44,519 nucleotides of DNA from Micromonospora sp. KC213 (lineage in GTDB: Bacteria; Actinomycetota; Actinomycetes; Mycobacteriales; Micromonosporaceae). The stretch is taken from positions 1-44,519 of the forward strand of contig NZ_SMKF01000028.1 of the NCBI RefSeq assembly GCF_004348325.1. The letters run 5' to 3'. Of this stretch, positions 25,755 to 33,163 are shown one piece after another (within the stretch, counting starts at the first letter, position 1; each line of letters begins with the position of its first letter). The position numbers were made by a program, and so were the translations under genes. The notes beneath the pieces are model-generated. The model worked only from the letters and a program-made list of their open reading frames with translations. It did no database searches and was not told the DNA's origin.

Positions 25755-26852
25755 ATGCCGAGAGACCGGATGTTCAACCTCCAGCGCCGCGAGCGACTCA
25801 TGGAGGAGCTGCGTCGCCACGGAGCGGTGCGGGTCAAGGAACTGGCCCAGACCCTCGGCGTCAGCGAGCTCACCGTGCGCCGCGACATCACCGCCCTGGC
25901 CGAGGAGAACCTGCTGACGAAGGTGCACGGCGGGGCGACGCTACCCACCCAGCTCGGGCCGGAGCCCCGGCGGCAACGCCCGGCGCCCACCCGCTTCACC
26001 ATCGGCATGGTCGTGCCGTCGCTCGACTACTACTGGCCGTCGATCGTCACCGGCGCCCGCACCGCCGCCGCCTCCCTCGGCGTGCACATCCAACTACGCG
26101 GATCCAGTTACGACCCGGAGGAAGACCGCCGGCAGATCAGCCGACTCATCGAGTCGCAGCAGGTCCAAGGACTGCTGCTGGCACCCAGCCTGGAGGGCGA
26201 CGGGGTCGACGAGATGATCGGCTGGATCGGGAACCTGCCCGTGCCGACGATCCTGGTGGAGCGGCAGACACCACGATGGACGCCCACCCTGCGCCAGTTG
26301 GAGTGGGTGCGCAGCGACCACTCGCTGGGCCTGGAGATGGCGGTGCGTCACCTGCACCAGCATGGCCACCGCCGGATCGGACTGGTGCTCTCCAAGGGCA
26401 GCCCCACCTCCGCCCACCTGGCCCGCGGGTGGGCGCTGGCCTGCGCCGACCTCGGCCTGCCCGACGACATGGTGATCCGGGAGGCGGTCGCGCTGGACGC
26501 ACCGGGGCACCGGGAGATCATCGACAACATCCTGCGCCGGTGTCGGCAGTCACGCACCACGGCGCTGATCGTGCACGGCGACCCCGACGCGATGTCCATC
26601 GCCCAGTACTGCGCCGAGCAGCAGGTGTCGATCCCCGACGACCTCGCCCTGGTCTCGTACGACGACGAGGTCGCGCACCTGGCCGAGCCGGCCCTGACCG
26701 CGGTCCGGCCGCCGAAGAGCCAGGTGGGCCGGGTGGCGGTCGAGCTGATGGTGGGCCGGCTGCTGGAGGGTAGGCGCCGCTCCTCGCAGCGCGTGCTGAT
26801 CACCCCCGAGCTGGTGATCCGGGAGTCCTCCACCCCCCGCCCGTTCCGCTGA
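25755..26852 (+). CDS. DeoR-type HTH fused to LacI-type sugar sensor: transcriptional regulator
   Basis: 365 residues; ATG 25755 follows GGAGG with good spacing. Residues 1-65 form a DeoR-family winged helix (RRERLMEELRRHGAVRVKEL, LGVSELTVRRDITALAEENL, VHGGATL). Instead of the usual DeoR sugar-phosphate domain, the rest is a LacI/GalR-like periplasmic-binding sensor (FTIGMVVPSLDYYWPSIVTG, LVSYDDEVAHLAEPALTAVR, RVLITPELVIRES). It should bind a free sugar or oligosaccharide, not a sugar phosphate. It is divergent from the galactan importer/GH30 operon with candidate operators between. Repressor or activator action cannot be told from sequence. Confidence 0.88.
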   Translation: MPRDRMFNLQRRERLMEELRRHGAVRVKELAQTLGVSELTVRRDITALAEENLLTKVHGGATLPTQLGPEPRRQRPAPTRFTIGMVVPSLDYYWPSIVTGARTAAASLGVHIQLRGSSYDPEEDRRQISRLIESQQVQGLLLAPSLEGDGVDEMIGWIGNLPVPTILVERQTPRWTPTLRQLEWVRSDHSLGLEMAVRHLHQHGHRRIGLVLSKGSPTSAHLARGWALACADLGLPDDMVIREAVALDAPGHREIIDNILRRCRQSRTTALIVHGDPDAMSIAQYCAEQQVSIPDDLALVSYDDEVAHLAEPALTAVRPPKSQVGRVAVELMVGRLLEGRRRSSQRVLITPELVIRESSTPRPFR

Positions 26853-26992
26853 CCGGCGGTGGCGCCCCTGGCCCGCGAGCCTGAGCTTGATTTTCGACTG
26901 TCGGGGCGTGGTCGGATGAGCGACAGGCTGACGTCAACGACAGCCGGGTGCCGCAGTGGTCCCCACCAAGTGACCCCCAAGTGGCCCGTTGC

Positions 26993-27065
26993 GTGGCACC
27001 TGCCGCTTGCATTCTCGACAGGTGCCACCGCGACTCCGCGCGGGCGGCACCTGTCGAGAGGAGAG
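26993..27065 (+). promoter_or_regulatory. Leader with two mutually exclusive perfect hairpins next to the ribosome site
   Basis: Hairpin 1 pairs GTGGCACCTG (26993-27002) with CAGGTGCCAC (27019-27028), a perfect 10-base stem. Hairpin 2 pairs 27013-27026 with 27046-27059, a perfect 14-base stem, with its right arm ending inside GAGAGGAGAG (27056-27065), the ribosome site of the gene starting at 27070. Bases 27019-27026 take part in both, so only one can form. This is the layout of an attenuator or riboswitch-like device; the signal is unknown, and a DNA-level operator role is also possible. Confidence 0.5.
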
Positions 27066-27069
27066 CACC

Positions 27070-27984
27070 ATGCGCCGATCACTTCCGGTGCTTCTGTCCG
27101 TCGTACTGTCCACCGTGGCCGTGGTGGGTCTGCATTCCTCCGCCGCGACGGCCACGCCCGCCGCGACTGATGCCACCGGGCGGGCCGCCGCGGCCTCGTC
27201 CGGGACGGTGGTGTACAGGTGGTTCACCGGTACGCTGGCCGCCGGGGCGACGACGAACGGTCGCTGGCGGAACGTCGTGACGGACCATGCCTTCCACGTC
27301 AGCCTCTCACCGGTCGGTGCGAGCACCTCGAACGCCTGCCGTTTCAAGGTCACCCGGGTCTGGAACGAGCAGCGTCCGGAGGGAAACAAAGACTTCTGGT
27401 ACACCATCCAGAACACCGGTTCCATCGCCTGCGCGGCGAACGTCATGGTGTACATGATTCCTGGCGCGATCGTCAGGTCGACCGGCGGCATCGCGCCCGG
27501 CGGGACCAAGCAGTTCGTGGAGAACGGCGTTGACGACTGGAAAATCTACCGGCTGGGCCTGTTGCCCTCCGGGTCCACCAGTAGCGATCCGTGCAAGCTG
27601 GAAGTCACTCGCGTCCGGTACACGCACCGCTTCCAGGGCGATGTCGCGACGGTCTTCGACGTGGCCTACGAGGTGAAGAATGTCGGCAGCATCACCTGCC
27701 AGGGTGATGTCGTGCTCGGCTCGACTCCGATCGAACACTCCTGGTCGATCGGCGCACTCGCCCCCAATTCACAGCGTACCGAGCACTGGAACAGCGCTCC
27801 CGCGGCGACCGCGTACGTGCCGGGGGTGCAGCCGGACCTCGGCTGCGAACTGGAACTGACGGGTTCCCACGACCTTCAGCTGATCGACAGCAGCAACGGC
27901 ACCGCCGAACGGGAGGTCCACCTCACCGCCAAGAACGTCGACACGAAGACCTGCGACGGGAAATACACCCTCGCCTCCATCTGA
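27070..27984 (+). CDS. Secreted protein with three cysteine-containing repeats, function unknown
   Basis: 304 residues from ATG 27070, with the GAGAGGAGAG ribosome site. Signal peptide MRRSLPVLLSVVLSTVAVVG, cleaved near residue 30 (ATATPAATD). The mature part contains three beta-rich repeats each bounded by two cysteines: CRFKVTRVWNEQRPEGNKDF to NTGSIACAANVMVY, CKLEVTRVRYTHRF to NVGSITCQGDVVLG, and CELELTGSHDLQLI to NVDTKTCDGKYTL. The pattern resembles immunoglobulin-like CARDB-type domains, each probably closed by one disulfide. It is monocistronic, with a hairpin terminator after it and an unusual leader before it. Surface binding is plausible; nothing points to enzymatic activity. Confidence 0.7.
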   Translation: MRRSLPVLLSVVLSTVAVVGLHSSAATATPAATDATGRAAAASSGTVVYRWFTGTLAAGATTNGRWRNVVTDHAFHVSLSPVGASTSNACRFKVTRVWNEQRPEGNKDFWYTIQNTGSIACAANVMVYMIPGAIVRSTGGIAPGGTKQFVENGVDDWKIYRLGLLPSGSTSSDPCKLEVTRVRYTHRFQGDVATVFDVAYEVKNVGSITCQGDVVLGSTPIEHSWSIGALAPNSQRTEHWNSAPAATAYVPGVQPDLGCELELTGSHDLQLIDSSNGTAEREVHLTAKNVDTKTCDGKYTLASI

Positions 27985-27998
27985 GCACGACCCGTTGC

Positions 27999-28024
27999 GT
28001 GGCCCGGCGACCTCGCCGGGCCAC
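27999..28024 (+). terminator. Hairpin terminator after the secreted repeat protein
   Basis: GTGGCCCGGCGA (27999-28010) and TCGCCGGGCCAC (28013-28024) are perfect 12-base complements; in practice the loop would open a few pairs. It lies between convergent genes and may also act on the leftward DUF2264 gene ending at 28105. Confidence 0.75.
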
Positions 28025-28104
28025 CGCCCGTGGCACGCGACGCCTGACCCGACCCGCTGATCAGGCTGTTGTCGGCTTCCGCGTCGGCTGAGGTGATCGC
28101 GGTC

Positions 28105-30075
28105 CTAACGATGGTCCCGTGTGGGGGGCGCCGGCAGGGACAGGGTCGACGTCACGCCGTCCGGCCAGCGGACCGTGACCGTGTCCGCCGCCCCGTCCGG
28201 CCGTACCGCCACGGTGGGCAGCGCGTGCCGCGCCGCGTCCGCCCCGCGCAGCACCACCGCCGCCACGTACACCCCGCCCACCCGGGGCGGCTGCGTGGTG
28301 CGCAGCAGCGGCACCGCCACGTGCTCGCCCAGCGGCGAGGTGCGCCGCTCCCGGCGTACCTCGGCGGTGTCCAGCCCGACCAGCCCCACCAGGCAGGACA
28401 CCACCGGGCCGGCGGCCACCTCGGCCCCGGGGGAGCCGGCGGGCGTACGCGCCTCGGGCGGCGCGTCGCCGGCCACCGGCCACCCGCTGAACTCCAGCCG
28501 GGTCGCGGCGTCCAGCCCGACCGGCGAGTCCACCCGGGCCGCCCGCACCTCCACCGCGCCGCGCAGCAGCGACCCCATGGTCAGCGTCGGCCCGTGCCGG
28601 ACCGCCCCCCGACGGCCTGAGCCGTGGTCCGGGCCGTGATCGTCCTCCGTGGCGACCCAGTGCGCCCGGGCCCGGGACACCGCCCGGCCGACGCCGTCCA
28701 CCAGCTCGCAGCCCAGCGCCTCGAACCCGTTGCGATGGGTACGCCGACCCGCCCCGTCGACCACCGTCACCGAGTTGTCCGACGGGTCGCCGACCGTCGC
28801 CCCGACCAGCGGCGGCAGGGTCGCCGTCGAGTAGCCCAGCCGGGCGTACAACGGCGAGTCCGCCCGCTCGTCGTGCGGCACCGAATGGTCCGTGCCGTGG
28901 TTGACGATTCGCACCAGACCGTCCCCGCGGGTGCCGCTGACCAGCCAACCGGGCACCGGCAGCGCGGCGGCCACGTCCCCGGCCTCGACCGGCAGCGGCC
29001 CCTCCGGCTCTGTCCAGACCGGATGGTCGGCCGGCAGGGCCAGACCGAGCATCCCCTTGGCCGCCCAGTACGGCGAGCCGGGGCCGGAGTACGACTGCGC
29101 CATCGCCGGCCACTCGCGGTGCCAGCCGAGCGTCAGCAACCCCCGCTCGTCCGGCACCCCGTTGGCCGCGAAGTGCGCCAGAATGCCGCTGCACGCGCGC
29201 CGGAGCACACCGGGAGGCAGATCGCTGGCGCCGGTGATCGCGCCCATCCAGAACGGCGCGGCGGCGGCGAACCGGTAGCTGAGGCTGCGGCCCTGCAACA
29301 GCGGCGAGCCGTCCGCGCCGATCAGGGACACGGCGTCGTCGAGGAACCGGGCGAGCCGGGTGCGCCAGGAGCGGCGCAGGTCGTCCGGGCAGAACTCGCC
29401 GGCCTGCTCCGCCCAGAGCAGCGGGTAGACGTGCAGCGCCCACCCGCCGTAGTGGTCGTAGGCCCGCTCGGGTCCGTCGCTGTACCACCCGTGGGCGCGG
29501 TACAGCGACTCGTGGACCCGCAGTCCGCGCTCCACGTCGTCGGCCGACCACGGGCCACCCACCGAACGCAGGAACGTCTCGACGACGATCTGGAACCACA
29601 CCCAGTTGATCGGCGGGTACTCCTGCCCGACCACGGTGCCGAGCCAGGCCACGACCCGCTCGCGGTCACCGGGATCCAGCCGGTCCCACAGCCACGGCCG
29701 GCTCAGGTGCAGGCCCAGCGCGATCGAGCAGGCCTCGACCTTCGCCTGGTCGAGCCGGTCCGGGCGCGGCCACGCGGTCGGCGAGGAGGGATCGGTGCCG
29801 GCCCGCAGCCCGTCGGCGTACCACTGGGCCAGCCCGTGCGGATCCGCGCCCGACTCGCCGCGCAGCCGGATCGCGGCCAGCAGGAACGACCGGGCGAACG
29901 CCTCCAGCGAGTCGCTGTCCCGGCCGTACGCGCTGGCGTGCCCCGGCAGGTCGATGCGCGCGTGGTCGACCGAGGCGTACGGCCGCAGGGCCAGCAGCAT
30001 CCGGTCCGCCGAGGCGGCCCAGTGCGCCCGGGTGTATCCGGTGAACGGGGACAGCCGCCGGTCATCGACGGTCAT
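28105..30075 (-). CDS. DUF2264 domain-containing protein, probable intracellular glycosidase (GH154-like)
   Basis: 656 residues without signal peptide. The N-terminal 380 residues form an alpha-toroid (MLLALRPYASVDHARIDLPG, DRERVVAWLGTVVGQEYPPI, NWVWFQIVVETFLRSVGG, WYSDGPERAYDHYGGWALHV), typical of DUF2264; the rest is a beta-sandwich region. From memory, relatives are linked with CAZy GH154 beta-glucuronidases; this is unchecked. Its ATG overlaps the stop of the heparinase-like gene by 14 bases (30062-30075), so they are translated together. As the cytoplasmic partner of an uronate-acting enzyme it may remove glucuronic acid from imported oligosaccharides (inference). Confidence 0.75.
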   Translation of the reverse strand: MTVDDRRLSPFTGYTRAHWAASADRMLLALRPYASVDHARIDLPGHASAYGRDSDSLEAFARSFLLAAIRLRGESGADPHGLAQWYADGLRAGTDPSSPTAWPRPDRLDQAKVEACSIALGLHLSRPWLWDRLDPGDRERVVAWLGTVVGQEYPPINWVWFQIVVETFLRSVGGPWSADDVERGLRVHESLYRAHGWYSDGPERAYDHYGGWALHVYPLLWAEQAGEFCPDDLRRSWRTRLARFLDDAVSLIGADGSPLLQGRSLSYRFAAAAPFWMGAITGASDLPPGVLRRACSGILAHFAANGVPDERGLLTLGWHREWPAMAQSYSGPGSPYWAAKGMLGLALPADHPVWTEPEGPLPVEAGDVAAALPVPGWLVSGTRGDGLVRIVNHGTDHSVPHDERADSPLYARLGYSTATLPPLVGATVGDPSDNSVTVVDGAGRRTHRNGFEALGCELVDGVGRAVSRARAHWVATEDDHGPDHGSGRRGAVRHGPTLTMGSLLRGAVEVRAARVDSPVGLDAATRLEFSGWPVAGDAPPEARTPAGSPGAEVAAGPVVSCLVGLVGLDTAEVRRERRTSPLGEHVAVPLLRTTQPPRVGGVYVAAVVLRGADAARHALPTVAVRPDGAADTVTVRWPDGVTSTLSLPAPPTRDHR

Positions 30076-31960
30076 GCTGGCCTCCCGAGGCGGTCAGGGT
30101 GAACGAGCCGGCGGCCGCTGCCGGCGGTACGAGGACCAGCCGGTGGACGGCCGCACCCCAGACACCGCACAGCAGCGGATCGTCCACGACGTGCCGTTCG
30201 AGCCGGCCGGCACCGGCGTGCGGATCCCACGCCAGGGTGAGCACGCGCCCGCCGAGGGAGCGGATGGCCAGTTCCCCGGCCTGGTGGGCGAGCGGCTCGC
30301 CGGCGATCACGTGGTGCAGTCGGACGTCGGCCGGGTCGTCGACCTGCCAGGTGTCGGTCACGGCGACCGTCCCCGTACGCCGGTCGAGGCGTACCTGCCG
30401 CTGCCACGACCGGCAGCCGGCCTCCGGGGCGTACGCCCCGGCGAGGTCGAGCCGGGCGGTGTCGCCGTCCGGGCCGAGGTCGACGGTCATCGCCACGGCC
30501 CGGAACCCCGGCCCCGGGGACTGCCCGTGACCGTTGACGACCGGCAGGTTGTGCCACTGGCTCTGGGTGACCCACTGCTCGTACCGCCGGGCGGTGAAGG
30601 AGATCGCCGTGTAGGTCGGCTGCCCGAGGTCGACCAGCACGGGCGCCCGGTCGAGCGCCACCAGGTAGGAGCCCACGTCGTTGTGGTTGTGGTTCTCGTC
30701 GTTGTGCCCGCCCTTGACCGCCACGCACAGCCCCCGACTGGCGCCGGGGTGCTCACGGCTGACCAGCACCTCGACCTCGGGCAGCCAGGACGTCGCGGGC
30801 AACGGCGCGGCAGCCGGCGACTGGGCGGCCCACGACCCGTCGGCGAGCCCGAGCACGGCCCTGCCCAGCCCGGCGTCGGCCGTCACCGCCGGCGTACCCG
30901 GGACGCGGTGACTCGCCGCGTGCGCGACGACCTGCTGGTCGCCGGTGGCCCGACCCCACCGGTGCACCACGTGCCACGCCTGCCCGGCGTCGGGGCGGGC
31001 CGGGCCGTCGCCGACGTTGACGTACCACCCGTCGCCGAGCGCCATCCGGTGCGGGTACCGGGCCAGCTCGGGCAGGGGCGCCCAGTGCCACGGGTCCAGC
31101 AGCCCGCCGGTGGCCCGGTCGAGCAGGTCGAGGGCCTCGGCGAGACGTGCCGGCCCGTTCCACCAGTAGGCGTACCCCTCGTCGCAGCCCCCGTCGGCGG
31201 GCAGGGCGGTGAGATACCGGTCGAGGCCGTCGACGACGAGGTCGACCACCCGAGCCCGCACCGGTGGTTCGTCGATCAGGAACAGGGCGGTCGCGAGGAG
31301 GTGACCGTGGATCCACGGGTTCCAGTTGTGCAGGTGCCCGTCCAGGCCGAGCCAGTGCCACTCCCGGCTGCCCAGGAACGGCTCGACCACCCGCAACCGG
31401 GCCTCCCGACGCATCCGGTCGCGCAGTCCGGGCACCCGGGCGTCGAGGGCCGGGGCCAGCAGCAGGTCGGCCCAGGCCAGCACGGCGACCGTCTCGGCGG
31501 CACCGAGGTCGAGGTAGGGGTGGTCGGGGTCGGGCACCACCTGCCCGCGCTCGGCAGCGAAGGTGTCGTGCGCCGCCCAGCACCAGGTGGTCTGCTCGCA
31601 GAGCGCCAGCAGGCCGTCCGCCGCCTCGTCGAGGTACGGCTGCCCGGCGAGCGCGGCGGCCAGCACCGCCCCGGAGGTACGCCGGCGCAGCTCGCCGGCC
31701 GGCTCCTCGTAGGCGGTGCGGTTGCCGTCGCGCCAGTAGCGCGCGTAGTCGGACAGCCGCAGCTGCGGCCACGGCTCGCGTCGGTCCCCGTCGGCCCGCT
31801 CGATGATCGCGTGGGCGGTCACCTCGTCCACCTGGGACCAGGCCCGCCGGTCACCGGGCGGGGGCAGCCCGATGGCCTTGCGCCCCCGGGCAAGGGCGGC
31901 CTCCCGGGCATCGGCGCCGAGCAGTGCCCAGCGTTGGGCGAGCAACCCCCGGTCAGCCAC
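30062..31960 (-). CDS. Heparinase II/III-like protein (probable polysaccharide lyase or oligosaccharide hydrolase)
   Basis: 632 residues from GTG 31960, with GGAGG 6 nt upstream; the start overlaps the isomerase stop by 8 bases. The N-terminal half is an alpha/alpha toroid (HLHNWNPWIHGHLLATALFL, GCDEGYAYWWNGPARLAEAL). At about residues 417-428 is the heparinase II/III hallmark HNDENHNHNDVG, followed by a beta-sandwich (SYLVALDRAPVLVDLG, YEQWVTQSQWHNLPVVNG). There is no signal peptide, so it acts on imported oligosaccharides. The family mostly cleaves uronate-containing glycans; the actual substrate is unknown. It sits between isomerase and DUF2264 genes in a tightly overlapping operon. Confidence 0.85.
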   Translation of the reverse strand: MADRGLLAQRWALLGADAREAALARGRKAIGLPPPGDRRAWSQVDEVTAHAIIERADGDRREPWPQLRLSDYARYWRDGNRTAYEEPAGELRRRTSGAVLAAALAGQPYLDEAADGLLALCEQTTWCWAAHDTFAAERGQVVPDPDHPYLDLGAAETVAVLAWADLLLAPALDARVPGLRDRMRREARLRVVEPFLGSREWHWLGLDGHLHNWNPWIHGHLLATALFLIDEPPVRARVVDLVVDGLDRYLTALPADGGCDEGYAYWWNGPARLAEALDLLDRATGGLLDPWHWAPLPELARYPHRMALGDGWYVNVGDGPARPDAGQAWHVVHRWGRATGDQQVVAHAASHRVPGTPAVTADAGLGRAVLGLADGSWAAQSPAAAPLPATSWLPEVEVLVSREHPGASRGLCVAVKGGHNDENHNHNDVGSYLVALDRAPVLVDLGQPTYTAISFTARRYEQWVTQSQWHNLPVVNGHGQSPGPGFRAVAMTVDLGPDGDTARLDLAGAYAPEAGCRSWQRQVRLDRRTGTVAVTDTWQVDDPADVRLHHVIAGEPLAHQAGELAIRSLGGRVLTLAWDPHAGAGRLERHVVDDPLLCGVWGAAVHRLVLVPPAAAAGSFTLTASGGQHDRR

Positions 31961-32738
31961 GGTCGTCCTCCCTGATGAGGCGGGTGAGGGTCGCCGCCTC
32001 GTCGGCGACGCGGTCGGCGTCGTCGTCGACCACGAACTCCAGCAGGGTGTCGTGCTGGCGTCCGGTTCCACGCAGCAGGGTGAACACGTCGCGCCAGAGC
32101 CGGTCGCGGGCCGCCAGCGGCCGGCGTTCCTGCCGGGGCCACCAGGAGAACACGTGCACCGTGTCGACCCAGGGCAGCACCTGCCGCAGGTCGTCGAGGG
32201 CGTCGGCGTCGGCGAGCCCCACGTTCGGCTGCCAGTACGTGCGCACGCCGGGATGCCCGACGTCGGCGAGCAGGTCCAGCGTCGACCCGACGGTGTCGGT
32301 CAGCGTGCCGGAGTGGTACTCGAAGGCCAGCTCGATCCCGGCGTCGCTGGCCTGCCGTGCCGCGGCCCGGGTCTCGTGGACCACCGCCCGGCGCTGCTCG
32401 ACGGTGGCCGCGGCGGAGCCGACGGTGCCGGCCCAGATCCGGATCCGCGGGGCGCCGAGCGCGACCGCGCTGGACAGCACGGCGGTGAAGTCCTCGGCGG
32501 TGTGCGGGCCGGCGCGGAAGTAGGAGCCGTAGGAGGCGACCCGGATGCCCCGGTCGAGGCCCTCGGCGCGTACCCGGGCCGCCGTCACGCGGTCACCCGG
32601 CGGGACGTGCACGTCGGCTCCCCACTCGACGCAGGACAGCCGGGCGGCGGCGGTGACGTCCAGCACCGCCGACGCGGGCAGGTGTCGCAGGGTCACCGAG
32701 CAGATGCCGGGGGACAGGGGCCGGTTCACTGGTGGCAC
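31953..32738 (-). CDS. Sugar phosphate isomerase/epimerase-like TIM-barrel protein
   Basis: About 261 residues from GTG 32738, with GAGAGGGCGA upstream; GTG 32729 is an alternative. It is a short TIM barrel of the AP-endonuclease-2 superfamily: CVEWGADVHVP, GIRVASYGSYF, APRIRIWAGT, GIELAFEYHSGTL, TYWQPNVGLADADAL, VDTVHVFSWWP and LLEFVVDDD, where Glu, Asp and His residues at strand ends usually bind a divalent metal. Such proteins isomerise or epimerise sugars or sugar acids. It is the first gene of the three-gene minus-strand operon, 27 bases downstream of a LacI-type operator. Confidence 0.8.
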   Translation of the reverse strand: MPPVNRPLSPGICSVTLRHLPASAVLDVTAAARLSCVEWGADVHVPPGDRVTAARVRAEGLDRGIRVASYGSYFRAGPHTAEDFTAVLSSAVALGAPRIRIWAGTVGSAAATVEQRRAVVHETRAAARQASDAGIELAFEYHSGTLTDTVGSTLDLLADVGHPGVRTYWQPNVGLADADALDDLRQVLPWVDTVHVFSWWPRQERRPLAARDRLWRDVFTLLRGTGRQHDTLLEFVVDDDADRVADEAATLTRLIREDDRG

Positions 32739-32764
32739 GCTCGCCCTCTCGACAGACGGGGTGG

Positions 32765-32778
32765 GGTAAGCGCTTTCC
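32765..32778. promoter_or_regulatory. LacI-type operator upstream of the isomerase operon
   Basis: GGTAAGCGCTTTCC is a palindrome in 6 of 7 pairs around GC, close to the GGAAAGCGCTTTCC class used by many actinobacterial LacI regulators of glycan genes. It is 27 bases ahead of the isomerase GTG. No cognate regulator gene is adjacent. Confidence 0.6.
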
Positions 32779-32782
32779 GACC

Positions 32783-33004
32783 CTAGGTCAACCGCCGGCA
32801 CGGAGCAAGGGACCGCGTGTCGGCCGTGGTGCCGTGCACCACCCCCCAACGATCCCGCCACCGCACCACCGTGGGGTCCTTGACCGACACCACGGGGTGT
32901 GCCGCGTCCGGCTGGGGGCCGATCAGCACCTCACGGGAGCGCCAGGTCAGCCCGGCCCAGGAGGTGAGGGGCCGGTCGGTGGTCGTCGATCTCCCGGGGG
33001 CCAT
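32783..33004 (-). pseudogene. Fragment resembling the N-terminal part of a GH43/GH62-type arabinofuranosidase
   Basis: A 73-codon frame containing LIGPQPDAAHPVVSVKDPTV followed by VRWRDRWGVVHGTTADT. The pattern of a Lys-Asp-Pro-Thr first strand with the probable general-base Asp, followed by a short strand ending in TTADT, is typical of the first propeller blade of GH43/GH62 enzymes, whose catalytic domain needs about 300 residues. Here it stops after one blade and has no signal peptide or convincing ribosome site. It is best read as the remnant of a deleted gene lying between two operons. Family identity is from memory of the motif, so moderate. Confidence 0.5.
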
Positions 33005-33091
33005 GTGTCGAGCCTCCTCGTCGCCACGGCATCTGCCTCGGCTCAGGGTCCTCGGCCCCTTGTGGGAGCCTTCGATTGTCCCTTAGTTTGT

Positions 33092-33107
33092 TTGGTATCC
33101 AGACCAA
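33092..33107. promoter_or_regulatory. Candidate GntR-type operator upstream of the LplABC-like importer
   Basis: TTGGT-ATCCAG-ACCAA is an inverted repeat with perfect 5-base arms, 56 bases ahead of the importer ATG. It resembles UxuR/ExuR-type sites (TTGGTATACCAA) that control hexuronate genes in other bacteria. No GntR gene is in the window, so the regulator would act in trans. Confidence 0.4.
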
Positions 33108-33163
33108 CTACTCACTCTAGCCGTGTGCGTCCTCTCGACACCGCCCTTCTCGAAGGGGAACCG

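Larger units (their letters stand above)
32739..33163. other. Intergenic region between divergent operons
   Basis: These 425 bases contain the operator at 32765-32778, the arabinofuranosidase-like fragment at 32783-33004 on the minus strand, and the inverted repeat at 33092-33107 ahead of the plus-strand importer. The plus-strand frame continuing back to 32732 is a shadow. Confidence 0.6.

Noticed and set aside
26924..26985. CCAAGTG direct repeats and GACGTC before the secreted repeat protein
   Set aside because: Short repeats without symmetry relative to a promoter; not distinguishable from chance.
29606..31975. 789-codon plus-strand frame across the heparinase-like gene
   Set aside because: A shadow frame with proline/glycine/valine-rich sequence; the minus strand carries recognised motifs and overlapping start/stop signals.
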